From assembly GCA_964494625.1 (NCBI GenBank), contig CAZBRT010000002.1, positions 1-64,000 of the forward strand: a stretch of 64,000 nt of DNA, read 5' to 3'. Position 1 is the first letter of the stretch; the number at the start of each line of letters is the position of its first letter. Both the position numbers and the translations under genes were made by a program. Below, piece by piece: positions 53,641 through 62,108 of the stretch. The notes beneath the pieces are model-generated. The model was not told where the DNA came from. It was given only the letters and a program-made list of their open reading frames with translations, and made no database searches. Source of the stretch: UBA2784 sp964494625 (GTDB lineage: Bacteria > Pseudomonadota > Alphaproteobacteria > Micropepsales > Micropepsaceae).

Positions 53641-55899
53641 TCAGTTCGCGTAGTATTTGTTGTAGCGCGAGTAATAGTAATAAGCGTCGCCATAGCCGTA
53701 TTGCGCCTGACGAGCGAGGTCCATGCGCGAGAAGACGATGGAGAGCACCGACGGATTGACATCGGCAATCATGCGCGCGCCGCTGGCCACGGCATCACGC
53801 GGGGCACGGTCCCACTGCACGAGGTAAACCACCCGGTCCACGATCTTCGTCAGCACGCGCGTATCAACGACTGGCAGCACCGGCGCGGTATCAAGGATCA
53901 CGAGGTCATACTCGCGACGCGCCTGAAAAATGAAATTCTCGAACTGCTTGGACGCCAGAATGTCGGACGTGTTCTTGGTCTTGGCGACGACGCCGATCAC
54001 CCGCATGTTTGTCAGCGGGTCCTGCATCACGGCCTCGGCCTCGCCCACTTCGCCGAGCAGGAGTTCGACGATGCCAGCCTTTGGCGTCATGCCGAGGCCC
54101 TGATGGACCGATGGACGCCTGAGGTCACAATCCACCAGCAAGACCCGCTGGCCCGAAAGGGCAGCGGAACGGGCCAGCGCGATCGCCGTCGTGGTCTTGC
54201 CTTCGTTCGGCAATGTCGAGGTGACGGCAACGACCTTCACCTGCTGGCGTGAACTGGAGAAGGACAGTGACGTGCGCAAGGTGCGCAGGCTTTCGGCATA
54301 GGCCGAGAACTGCTTGGCGACCACATAGTCCTGCGGCGGCATCAATTTGCCGTCGGGCAATTTCAGCTGGGCGGGATCAATCAGCGGAATGGACGCGGAA
54401 ACGGGCAACCCCAGAATACGCTCGATCTCGGAAGAGGTGCGGATGCCGGTATCCAGCCGCTCCAGCAGGAAGACAACGCCCAGCGCCAGCAACAGAGAAA
54501 TGGCGCCTGCGGCCAGCATCGAGCGCATGATGCGCGGGCCGGATTTCTCGGTCGGTGGCTGCGCGCTGGAGACGACGCGGGTGTCTGGCTCCTGCAAGTC
54601 TTCCTGATCGCTCACTTCCTTGAAGCGGCTGAGAAACGTGTCATAGAGCTGGCGTGCCGTCTGGGCGTCGCGCTCAAGCTCGCGCAGGCGCACGCGCGCG
54701 GCGTTGTCGAGATTGTTCTCGCCGGTCAGGTCGCCGATGCTCGCGCGCAGTGACGCCTCGCGGGCGCGGATCACCGTCACTTCGTTGCCGAGGCTGGCGG
54801 AGATGCGCTCAATCTCCGCGCGGATCTGGCTTTCAATGTCGGCCAGCTGCGCCTGGATGTTCACGAGCTTTGGGTGGCGCGGGCCATAGCGGGTTTCAAG
54901 GTCAGCCTGCTCACGCACGAGACTGGCCTGCTGGGCACGCAAGGCGCTGATCGTCTCGCTGTTGAGGACGTCGGCCATCGAGTCGATGCCGGCCCCGCTT
55001 GCCACCAGCTGACGGACGCGGGCGTATTTCGCCTCAGCCTCAGCCAATGAGGCACGCGTGAGCGCAAGCTGGGTATTGAGTTCATCCAATTGGCCTTCGG
55101 CGAGCGTACCGGAGCGTGTTTCGCTCAGGCCGTTTTCGGAACGATAGGCCTCCATCGCGGATTCAGCCGTGCGCATCTGCTCGCGCAGGTCGTTGAGGCG
55201 TGTGTTCAGCCATTCGGTCGCGCGGCGCGTGCTGTCAAACTTGATGTCGAGCTGCCACTCGATATAGGCCTGCGCAATCGCATTGGCGATGTCGGCAGCC
55301 TTTTTCGGATCGGCGGCGACGAAGTAGAGTGTCATCGCCAGAGAGTTGCCGGTGCGCACGATGTAGAGATTTTCGATCAGCGCATCAATCGCGCCTTCGA
55401 CTGCAATGGCCCGGGCCGCTTCGGGTGAAAGTTCCTCGTTTGAGGAGAACAGGCTGCTGATCCAGACCCGCGGGTCGAGCGAGAAGCCACCGCCCAGTGA
55501 CGCGTTGTAGTCGGGGTCTTCGATCAGGTTCAGCTTCTCGACGACACGACGCGCGAGGTCGCGCGACCTCAAAAGTTCGATCTGGCTTTCCACCGCGGCC
55601 GCACTGGCGGGCTGGCCGCTCAGCACAGAGTCGATGTCCTGCAGCTTGATCGTCTGCATCGACACCATCAGGAGGGCCGTTGCCGTGTAGCGCGGCTTCA
55701 TCTGCGCGGTCACGATGCCGGCAATCAGCGCCCCGAGAATGACAATGCCGGCAATGATCTGCCAACGCCGCATCACGGCAGCGATCACCAGCTTCAGGTC
55801 GATGATGGCAAGACCCGGATGTGGGCGCCCGGGCGATGCCTGGGGCTCATCAAGGTCGAGTGTCTTCAGGTTCGGGGGGACTTCCTGCTGCATCGTCAT
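53641..55899 (-). CDS. wzc: Polysaccharide co-polymerase with tyrosine autokinase domain (Wzc/ExoP type)
   Basis: A 752-residue protein: N-terminal Wzz domain with two flanking membrane helices (near 42-64 and 450-472) and a long coiled coil between; C-terminal BY-kinase with Walker A NEGKTTTAIALARSAAL, A' VLLVDCDLRRPSVHQGLG and B VILDTAPVLPVVDTR. It ends in a tyrosine cluster (YGYGDAYYYYSRYNKYYAN), the autophosphorylation tail. It controls chain length and export with Wza. No Wzb is adjacent. Confidence 0.95.
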   Translation of the reverse strand: MTMQQEVPPNLKTLDLDEPQASPGRPHPGLAIIDLKLVIAAVMRRWQIIAGIVILGALIAGIVTAQMKPRYTATALLMVSMQTIKLQDIDSVLSGQPASAAAVESQIELLRSRDLARRVVEKLNLIEDPDYNASLGGGFSLDPRVWISSLFSSNEELSPEAARAIAVEGAIDALIENLYIVRTGNSLAMTLYFVAADPKKAADIANAIAQAYIEWQLDIKFDSTRRATEWLNTRLNDLREQMRTAESAMEAYRSENGLSETRSGTLAEGQLDELNTQLALTRASLAEAEAKYARVRQLVASGAGIDSMADVLNSETISALRAQQASLVREQADLETRYGPRHPKLVNIQAQLADIESQIRAEIERISASLGNEVTVIRAREASLRASIGDLTGENNLDNAARVRLRELERDAQTARQLYDTFLSRFKEVSDQEDLQEPDTRVVSSAQPPTEKSGPRIMRSMLAAGAISLLLALGVVFLLERLDTGIRTSSEIERILGLPVSASIPLIDPAQLKLPDGKLMPPQDYVVAKQFSAYAESLRTLRTSLSFSSSRQQVKVVAVTSTLPNEGKTTTAIALARSAALSGQRVLLVDCDLRRPSVHQGLGMTPKAGIVELLLGEVGEAEAVMQDPLTNMRVIGVVAKTKNTSDILASKQFENFIFQARREYDLVILDTAPVLPVVDTRVLTKIVDRVVYLVQWDRAPRDAVASGARMIADVNPSVLSIVFSRMDLARQAQYGYGDAYYYYSRYNKYYAN

Positions 55900-55950
55900 G
55901 TCGCCGTTCGGATGGGGGCCTTATTATCGCGGCTTTGGACCTGTTCGTCC

Positions 55951-55983
55951 AACAAAACGCCCCGCGGACGGGTCCGCAGGGCG
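55951..55983 (-). terminator. Rho-independent terminator after the beta-barrel gene
   Basis: On the minus strand an 11-bp stem (55983-55973 with 55968-55958, one G-U pair) and a 4-base loop are followed by TTTTGTT (55957-55951). It lies about 50 bases past the stop of the outer-membrane protein gene and just before wzc, so wzc expression needs read-through or its own promoter. Confidence 0.7.
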
Positions 55984-56034
55984 TCGGAATGGCCGTGGCT
56001 TGCGGCCTTTTTGTGGCTCAAGCCGGAAGCAACC

Positions 56035-57339
56035 TCAGAAGCGGACGGTCAGGCCGCCGCCAACGCGGGTCCGGTCATGCTCGAAGATGGTCACGTTCGA
56101 CTCGCGGTCGGTGTGGCGGAAGTCGAAATTGGCCGAGAGATTGCGGTTGATGAACCAGACGACGCCCGCGTTCACATCCCAACCCTGGTCATCGCGAGCC
56201 GGGCCGATTGCCTCGTAGTCGTCATCAAGGTGCGCAACACCCGCCGAAAGGTTTACGTTCGGGAAAAGCGCATGGACGATGCCGATGCCGAAACGCGTAC
56301 GGACATAGCTTGCCGAGAAGAGCAACTGTGTTTCCTCGACCGAGCGGCTGCCGTCAAGGATGACGCGCGTACGTTCACTGGCTTCCCAGGTCAGGTTGGC
56401 GCTGAAGTCGATGCCTTCGACCGAACCGAAAGGCGCAAAATCATAATCCTGTTCGAAGACGCCGACCGCAATGTGGCCATTCACCAGACGCGTCAGCTCG
56501 AAGCTGATGCCCGCAAGTACCTCATAGCCGTCTGAGTCCCGGTTGAAGAACACGAAGGGCGGCGCAAGGTCATAATCGATGTCGTAGAAGCTGCCGCGCA
56601 GATAGAACGAGTAGCCGGGCGACAGCTCATAGCCGAGATAGCCCATCCAGGTGGTCTTCTCGCGGTCGCGATCGTCCATCTCCAGCGTGCCGCCGCCAAA
56701 GAGCGGCGCGTCGTCATAATCGGCGGTCTGGAAGGCTGCGCCGGCTGCGATTGTCAGGCGGTTGATGCGATGGGTCAGCGTCGCCCACACATCGAAAATT
56801 TCAACGTCAGTCGGCTCCGACTGGAAGCCCGGCAGGTCGTTCGACGCGCGGTCTTCCGTCAGCCACTGGTAGGTGCTGTCAAAGGCGAGGGTCGTGTGCG
56901 ATCCCAGGCGGAATGCGCCACCGGCGACGAGGCCGCCATCGCCGGAACTTTCGTCGCTGTTGTCGGCATAATCCGAATAAACATAGGCGGCGCCGAAATG
57001 AAGTTCATCGTCCGCCCAGGTCGATTGCACCGCCGCGCCAGCCATGTAGCGCGTGATGAAGTCGCTCTCTTCCATGGCGTTCGTTGCATAGATGTTGCTG
57101 TCGAACGTGCCCGTCACTTCGATCTGCGGGAAGATCATGAAGCTGCCGACGCGCGCGCCCACGGGCTCAAAACCTTGCGGCACGAGGCCGTTACCCAGGT
57201 CACCCAAAGGGTCAATGCGTGGGGCCGTCATCGTGACATAGCCTTCCGCCTGCGCCGATGCGGCGAGCGAAAGCGCGAAAGGCGCCGAGGCCGCCAGTAC
57301 CAAAGCCATCGCTGTGCGATTTTTCAGTCCGCGCGTCAC
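56035..57339 (-). CDS. Outer-membrane beta-barrel protein of the polysaccharide export operon
   Basis: A 434-residue protein with a signal peptide (cleavage near AQA, residue about 31), alternating amphipathic strands throughout, Asp/Tyr-rich turns and a C-terminal aromatic end (GGGLTVRF). It resembles the outer membrane beta-barrel proteins of alphaproteobacterial exopolysaccharide clusters. The start is GTG at 57339 with GGGGGG ahead. With the short Wza it may form the outer-membrane channel. Confidence 0.82.
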   Translation of the reverse strand: MTRGLKNRTAMALVLAASAPFALSLAASAQAEGYVTMTAPRIDPLGDLGNGLVPQGFEPVGARVGSFMIFPQIEVTGTFDSNIYATNAMEESDFITRYMAGAAVQSTWADDELHFGAAYVYSDYADNSDESSGDGGLVAGGAFRLGSHTTLAFDSTYQWLTEDRASNDLPGFQSEPTDVEIFDVWATLTHRINRLTIAAGAAFQTADYDDAPLFGGGTLEMDDRDREKTTWMGYLGYELSPGYSFYLRGSFYDIDYDLAPPFVFFNRDSDGYEVLAGISFELTRLVNGHIAVGVFEQDYDFAPFGSVEGIDFSANLTWEASERTRVILDGSRSVEETQLLFSASYVRTRFGIGIVHALFPNVNLSAGVAHLDDDYEAIGPARDDQGWDVNAGVVWFINRNLSANFDFRHTDRESNVTIFEHDRTRVGGGLTVRF

Positions 57340-57501
57340 AACTCATCCCCCCCTGGAACCAGCGTCAGCAACCGATCCCGTTTGCCGACTTCAACTCAAA
57401 AGCAGTTCCCCGCGCGCGGCACTTTCCGTATGTGCTGCGGCGCAGAGAAGGTTACTCCGTCCGGGTTCATACTACCGAATCCATGACGGTTTCCACCGGA
57501 C

Positions 57502-57529
57502 AATCTAACACCCGGAACGCGTGAGGCAA
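57502..57529 (-). promoter_or_regulatory. Possible sigma-70 promoter of the beta-barrel gene
   Basis: On the minus strand, TTGCCT (57529-57524), 16-base spacer, TAGATT (57507-57502) in the 262-base gap 57340-57601. The leader would be about 155 bases. Nothing else recognisable is in this gap. This would give the barrel gene its own start in addition to read-through from wza. Confidence 0.35.
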
Positions 57530-57601
57530 GTGTGAAGTTCGCTAAAGTCATCCTATCTATCTGAATATAATGACCATTCTGCCTTTCAGGGGCCATATTT
57601 A

Positions 57602-58414
57602 TCAGGCGGCGGCAACCAGAGCCTGCGGCTTTGCGTGGCTCTTTGTGTCCAGAAGGCCCCGCCAGACACCCTCCAGGACGATGCTGCTGAGATTGTTGGT
57701 GAGGTAGGCCCCCGTATCGATGCCGATCCGGTTCGAGCGGTTTTCGACATCCATGGTCGGCGTGTGGCCATGGACGACAACCCGGCCGTGGTCGCGGCGG
57801 TCGGCCAGAAACTCGTCGCGGATCCAGAGCAGGTCCACCCCGATCTGGCGATCGAGCCTGACGCCCGGCCTGATGCCTGCATGGACGAAGAAATAGTCGC
57901 CGTATTCCGCTGTCATCTCGAGGTTGCGCAGGAACGCAAGATGTCGGGGCGGGATGTTGCGGTTGAGGGCAGCGCGCGCTTCGGCAAACCAGCGCGCATC
58001 TTTGAGCGCGTTGCCGGCGATTTCGACGCCATAGGAGTGCAATGTCTCCAGCCCGCCAAAATCCTTCCAGCGCGGGCCGATGGCGGGATCATCCATGAAC
58101 TGGAGGAACGCCTCCTCGTGGTTGCCCATGAGAAAACGCGTTTCGGCCTTGGGGGGCATGCCGTCGAGCAGCAAATCGATCACGCCCGAAGAATGAAGGC
58201 CGCGGTCCACATAGTCGCCAACGCATATGATGACCTGCTGGCGGGCGCCCGAGCCCACGAAATCCGCGTTGATGCGCTCAAGCAGCACGTTGAGGAGGTC
58301 AAGCCGCCCATGGATGTCGCCGATGGCATAGACACGCATGCCCTCCGGCACGCGCGGTGCGGCCTTGAGACCGCCGTCGCCGCTGCCGAAGATGCGGGAG
58401 AAAAATCCTGCCAT
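57602..58414 (-). CDS. PPP-family metallophosphatase in the polysaccharide operon
   Basis: A 270-residue calcineurin-type phosphatase: GDIHG (32-36), GDYVDRG (66-72), GNHE (97-100), FFVHAGIRPGV and VVVHGHTP. These bind two metal ions. It follows wza by 5 bases. A PPP-type phosphatase, PssZ, also occurs in the Rhizobium exopolysaccharide region. As no Wzb is visible, it is a candidate to act on Wzc or another phosphoprotein (inference). Confidence 0.9.
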   Translation of the reverse strand: MAGFFSRIFGSGDGGLKAAPRVPEGMRVYAIGDIHGRLDLLNVLLERINADFVGSGARQQVIICVGDYVDRGLHSSGVIDLLLDGMPPKAETRFLMGNHEEAFLQFMDDPAIGPRWKDFGGLETLHSYGVEIAGNALKDARWFAEARAALNRNIPPRHLAFLRNLEMTAEYGDYFFVHAGIRPGVRLDRQIGVDLLWIRDEFLADRRDHGRVVVHGHTPTMDVENRSNRIGIDTGAYLTNNLSSIVLEGVWRGLLDTKSHAKPQALVAAA

Positions 58415-58419
58415 CGCGC

Positions 58420-59040
58420 TCAGAATATCCGCTCGGGCACCTTGATGATGTCGCCCGGGAAAATCTTGGTGGAATGGTCAGCGGGATACTCGACCTCCTC
58501 GGTCGAACCATCGCGCGTGATGTAAACGTAGGATGTCGAGGCGCGGAACGTGTAGCCCTTGGCCATCGCGACGGCGTTGAGGATGTTCATGCCGCTTTTG
58601 TAGGAGTACTCGCCCGGCGCGGTGACCTCGCCCAGGATGAAGAACGGCCGGAAGTTGACGACTTCAACCGACACGCGCGGGTCGCGCACATAACCATCGC
58701 CGAAGGCAATGGTGACCGTCTGCTCGAACTCACGCAGCGTTTTTCCCTGCGCCGCAGTCTCACCGACCAGCGGCAGGGCGATCACCCCGGTTGAATCAAC
58801 CTCGAACTCACCCGACAGGTCTTCCTCGCCATAGACAATGACGCGCACCTTGTCGCCGACCCCGAGCCTGTAGGCTTCGGCAAAGGCAATAGCTGCCGAC
58901 GCGTCGGGCTCAGGCGCCACGCCGACACCGGGCGCCGATGTTGATCCGCCGGGCCCCGCAAATCCGCCCTCGCAGGCGGACAACATGGCCGCCCCGAACA
59001 TCAGGGCGACGGCAAGGACCAACCGGTTGATAAGCGTCAT
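58420..59040 (-). CDS. wza: Polysaccharide export lipoprotein (Wza/OPX family, short form)
   Basis: About 206 residues from the ATG at 59040. Type II signal peptide with lipobox MLSAC (C23), a polysaccharide-export domain (YRLGVGDKVRVIVYGEEDLS, FEVDSTGVIALPLVGE, RDPRVSVEVV) and one SLBB domain (FILGEVTAPGEYSYKSGMNI). It is little more than half the length of E. coli Wza and lacks the C-terminal helix that forms its outer-membrane pore. Confidence 0.93.
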   Translation of the reverse strand: MTLINRLVLAVALMFGAAMLSACEGGFAGPGGSTSAPGVGVAPEPDASAAIAFAEAYRLGVGDKVRVIVYGEEDLSGEFEVDSTGVIALPLVGETAAQGKTLREFEQTVTIAFGDGYVRDPRVSVEVVNFRPFFILGEVTAPGEYSYKSGMNILNAVAMAKGYTFRASTSYVYITRDGSTEEVEYPADHSTKIFPGDIIKVPERIF

Positions 59041-59108
59041 GAACAAATCCCCAGAACGAATGGCCAAACGTAACAGCAACAGCGGAAAAACCGCAGGGCC
59101 GGACGACC

Positions 59109-59137
59109 GCAGTAACCCAAGTCTGCAGTAACACAAG
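59109..59137. repeat. Two near-identical 13-bp direct repeats at the predicted wza start point
   Basis: GCAGTAACCCAAG (59109-59121) and GCAGTAACACAAG (59125-59137), one mismatch, 16-base period. They lie immediately downstream of the predicted wza -10 element, where an operator would act. Confidence 0.5.
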
Positions 59138-59141
59138 CCTG

Positions 59142-59170
59142 TGGATAATGAACCCGCCCGATTGGGTCAA
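59142..59170 (-). promoter_or_regulatory. Predicted sigma-70 promoter of the wza operon
   Basis: On the minus strand, TTGACC (59170-59165), 17-base spacer, TATCCA (59147-59142). The leader is about 95 bases. The -35 is duplicated by a tandem 13-bp repeat (59163-59188), giving a second TTGACC 13 bases further upstream. Confidence 0.5.
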
Positions 59171-59188
59171 TGCGCTGGGTCAATGCGC
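59163..59188. repeat. Perfect 13-bp tandem duplication over the wza -35 region
   Basis: TGGGTCAATGCGC occurs twice in direct succession (59163-59175 and 59176-59188). Each copy carries TTGACC or its near equivalent on the minus strand. Confidence 0.75.
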
Positions 59189-59270
59189 AGGTTCGTTGCC
59201 CGGGCACATCAATCATCCAATCTGATTCCACAAGGATGACAGAGGGTTGACGCCCATTCCGGCATTTTCA

Positions 59271-59346
59271 TGGTGAGCCCGTCGGGATTCGAACCCGAGA
59301 CCCTCTGATTAAAAGTCAGATGCTCTACCGACTGAGCTACGGGCTC
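59271..59346 (-). tRNA. tRNA-Lys (anticodon UUU)
   Basis: A 76-base cloverleaf including an encoded CCA (59273-59271). The acceptor arm pairs GAGCCCG (5' end at 59346) with CGGGCTC; the D arm has GCTCAGTCGGTAGAGC; the anticodon loop is CTTTTAA; the T arm has GGTTCGAATCC. The discriminator base is A. It lies next to the low-GC patch 59380-59880, a common insertion site type. Confidence 0.97.
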
Positions 59347-59462
59347 CCTTGCGGCGGCCGGAACTTAGGTGCGGCACCAAGCCGGGTCAACCAGATTACC
59401 GGTACTTTCTCGTTCCCACCTCCCAATTCGGCAAGACAACCCGGCCGACCTATCAAATTTAC

Positions 59463-59804
59463 TCAGGTGCAGAACTCCTCGACCGGCTGGCGCGTAACAA
59501 GAAGCAGGGCAATAAAAAACAGATTCAGGAGCACGACAGATACTGCCCGAAAGAGGAAGAGCATATCGTTCAGACGCCTGTGATCAGGTAAAGGGACCAT
59601 TCGACTGAACAGAACGAATTTGAGCATTCTCAATTGCGCGACTAAATCGAACAGCCCGTACTTCCTTTTTTCGCCCGCAATTTCGAAGAATGCGTCCCAT
59701 ATTTTTGGATGATTTTTCAGGAGGAACGACGAGATCATTAAGAGCGAAATCGAATGGCACACCACCACCAACATCGGCGCCATTGGAAACAGATGCCGGC
59801 ACAT
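59463..59804 (-). CDS. Small two-helix membrane protein in a low-GC patch
   Basis: A 113-residue protein with an N-terminal helix (MLVVVCHSISLLMISSFLL), a cytosolic middle (HPKIWDAFFEIAGEKRKYGL and LKFVLFSRMVPLPDHRRLND) and a C-terminal helix (VVLLNLFFIALLLV). A GAGG ribosome site precedes the ATG at 59804. The layout resembles UspB-type small membrane proteins, but I cannot assign the family. GC content is clearly lower than its neighbours, suggesting acquisition beside the tRNA gene. Confidence 0.55.
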   Translation of the reverse strand: MCRHLFPMAPMLVVVCHSISLLMISSFLLKNHPKIWDAFFEIAGEKRKYGLFDLVAQLRMLKFVLFSRMVPLPDHRRLNDMLFLFRAVSVVLLNLFFIALLLVTRQPVEEFCT

Positions 59805-59877
59805 TGCTACCTCGTCACGGCGAACGGGCTATGAGCGCGAATGATCACGACCGAACTCTACCATGAAATTTGGATCA

Positions 59878-61020
59878 CTACTTTAGGTCAGCCCGCGCCC
59901 CCGCAGGCGAAGTGCGGAAGGCTGTCGCAAATTCTGCAAGGCGACCTTCGCTAATCGCGTTCCGCAGGTCGGACATCAGGTCCTGGTAGAACTGAAGATT
60001 GTGCCAGGTCAACAGCATGGCCCCCAATATCTCATCCGACATCACAAGGTGGCGGATGTAAGCGCGGCTGTAGTTCCGGCAGGCCGTACAGGCGCACGCT
60101 GCGTCCAGTGGCGCGGTATCATCGGCATGCTTGGCATTGCGCATGTTGAGCGGGCCGCCCCGCGTAAAAGCCTGCGCCGTGCGGCCGGAGCGCGTGGGCA
60201 GGACGCAATCGAACATATCGATGCCGCGCACGACCGCTTCCACAATGTCGATGGGCTTGCCCACACCCATGAGATAGCGCGGGCGGTCTTGCGGCAGGAG
60301 GGGCGTCGTTGCCTCCAGCACTTTCAGCATTTCGCCATGGCCCTCGCCCACGGCCAAGCCACCGATGGCATAGCCCGGAAAGCCGATTGCCATCAGCCCC
60401 TCGGCCGAGCGGCGGCGCAGATGGGAAAACGTGCTTCCCTGAACGATGGCAAAGATCGCCCGACCGGGCTGGCTGCCAAAGGCATCTTTCGACCGCTTCG
60501 CCCAGCGCAGAGACAATTCCAGCGACTTTGACGCCTGTTCCTCTGTCGCGGGAAAGGGCGTGCACTCGTCCAGCTGCATCTGGATGTCCGAGCCGAGCAG
60601 ACGCTGCACTTCCATCGCGCGCTCGGGCGTCAGCATGTGGTCGGAGCCGTCGATGTGCGATTTGAAGCGCACGCCCTCCTCGCTCAGCTTGCGGAGCGAC
60701 GACAGCGACATGACCTGAAAGCCGCCACTGTCTGTCAGGATCGGGCGCGGCCAGTTCATGAAACGGTGAAGGCCACCCAACGCCGCCACACGCTCCGCGC
60801 CCGGACGCAGCATCAGATGATAGGTGTTGCCCAGAATGATATCGGCGCCGGTGTCGCGCACGCTTTCGGGCAACATGGCCTTGACGGTGGCTGCCGTTCC
60901 CACCGGCATGAAGGCAGGCGTGCGAATGGCGCCGCGCGGCATGGCGAGCGTGCCTGTGCGGGCCGCGCCATCACGCGCATGAACGGTGAAATGGACGCCG
61001 GGCGAAATCGCGGTGGTCAT
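59878..61020 (-). CDS. tgt: Queuine tRNA-ribosyltransferase (tRNA-guanine transglycosylase)
   Basis: A 380-residue enzyme with catalytic ILTDSGGFQVMSL, QLDECTPFP, FAIVQGSTF, GYAIGGLAVGE and DCVLPTRSGRTAQAF, and the zinc site CACTACRNYSRAYIRHL. It swaps G34 for preQ1 in tRNAs. Its ATG overlaps the queA stop by 4 bases. Confidence 0.97.
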   Translation of the reverse strand: MTTAISPGVHFTVHARDGAARTGTLAMPRGAIRTPAFMPVGTAATVKAMLPESVRDTGADIILGNTYHLMLRPGAERVAALGGLHRFMNWPRPILTDSGGFQVMSLSSLRKLSEEGVRFKSHIDGSDHMLTPERAMEVQRLLGSDIQMQLDECTPFPATEEQASKSLELSLRWAKRSKDAFGSQPGRAIFAIVQGSTFSHLRRRSAEGLMAIGFPGYAIGGLAVGEGHGEMLKVLEATTPLLPQDRPRYLMGVGKPIDIVEAVVRGIDMFDCVLPTRSGRTAQAFTRGGPLNMRNAKHADDTAPLDAACACTACRNYSRAYIRHLVMSDEILGAMLLTWHNLQFYQDLMSDLRNAISEGRLAEFATAFRTSPAGARADLK

Positions 61021-62099
61021 TTTGCCGTCCGGAAAAGCAGCGATGTGTCGCCATAGGAGTAAAATCGGTAGCCCGATGCGATGGCATGCGCATAGGCCTT
61101 GTGCATGGTCTCAAGCCCCAGAAAGGCCGAGACCAGCATGAAAAGGGTCGAGCGCGGCAGATGGAAATTCGTCATCAGGATGTCGCAGGCGCGGATCGCG
61201 GACCCCGGCGTAATGAAGATGTCGGTCTCGCCCGAAAAGCCGTGAACCTGCCCCGTCGAATCCGCTGCCGACTCGATCAGCCGCATAGACGTCGTGCCGA
61301 CACAGACCAACCGCCCCCCCTTGGCGCGCGCTTCATTGATGCGGGCTGCCGTCTCATGTGTGACCGCTCCCCACTCGCTGTGCATCCTGTGATCATGCGT
61401 GTTGTCAGTCTTTACGGGCAGGAAGGTTCCTGCCCCCACGTGCAGCGTCACCGTCTCGCGCAGGATGCCGCCTGCATCAAGGGCTGCAAGAAGTTCCGGT
61501 GTGAAGTGCAGCCCCGCGGTGGGTGCAGCAACCGAGCCATCACTGCGGGCAAAGATCGTCTGATAGTCGCGCACATCGCGCTCATCCGGCGCACGCTTGG
61601 AGGCGATATAGGGCGGCAGCGGTGTTTCACCCAGCCGCGCGATGGCCGCATCGAGAGCTGCTCCCTCCTCCTCGAACACGAGCACGACCTCGCCACCATC
61701 GTGGCGCGCGTCAACCCGCATCCCCAACTCGCCCTTGACGGAAAGATGATCGCCGGGCTCGAGCTTTTTTGCGGGTCGGGCGAAAGCCAGCCAGACATTG
61801 GGTCCCAGGCGCTTGTGCAGGGTAAGACCGATGCGCGGACCAGAGAGCGCCTGCGGCCGCTCCAGCGCCGAATTGGCGCGCGGCGCACGTCGCGCCGTCA
61901 GCTGGGCGGGGATGACGCGCGTATCATTGAAGACCATGATGTCGCCCGCGCGCAGAAGAACCGGCAGATCGCGCACGATGCGATCCTCAAGCGCGCCGTC
62001 CGGCTTCACCACCAGCAGGCGCGCGGCGTCGCGCGGTTCGGCCGGGCGCAAGGCGATGCGCGCCTCGGGAAGATCAAAATCGAAGATCTCAACGCGCAT
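61017..62099 (-). CDS. queA: S-adenosylmethionine:tRNA ribosyltransferase-isomerase
   Basis: A 360-residue protein with FDFDLPEARIALRPAEPRD, MVFNDTRVIPAQL, SVAAPTAGLHFTPEL, HVGAGTFLPVKTDN, HRMHSEWG and the LPRSTLFMLVSAF segment. It forms epoxyqueuosine on tRNA after Tgt. Cotranscribed with tgt; coaD lies 9 bases upstream. Confidence 0.97.
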   Translation of the reverse strand: MRVEIFDFDLPEARIALRPAEPRDAARLLVVKPDGALEDRIVRDLPVLLRAGDIMVFNDTRVIPAQLTARRAPRANSALERPQALSGPRIGLTLHKRLGPNVWLAFARPAKKLEPGDHLSVKGELGMRVDARHDGGEVVLVFEEEGAALDAAIARLGETPLPPYIASKRAPDERDVRDYQTIFARSDGSVAAPTAGLHFTPELLAALDAGGILRETVTLHVGAGTFLPVKTDNTHDHRMHSEWGAVTHETAARINEARAKGGRLVCVGTTSMRLIESAADSTGQVHGFSGETDIFITPGSAIRACDILMTNFHLPRSTLFMLVSAFLGLETMHKAYAHAIASGYRFYSYGDTSLLFRTAK

Positions 62100-62108
62100 T
62101 GATGCGTG

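Noticed and set aside
57449..57456. GTAACC on the minus strand upstream of the beta-barrel gene
   Set aside because: Spacing to any CGAA-like element is wrong; treated as chance.
57396..57596. 66-codon minus-strand frame in the gap before the beta-barrel gene
   Set aside because: Overlaps the predicted promoter, has no ribosome site and no recognisable features.
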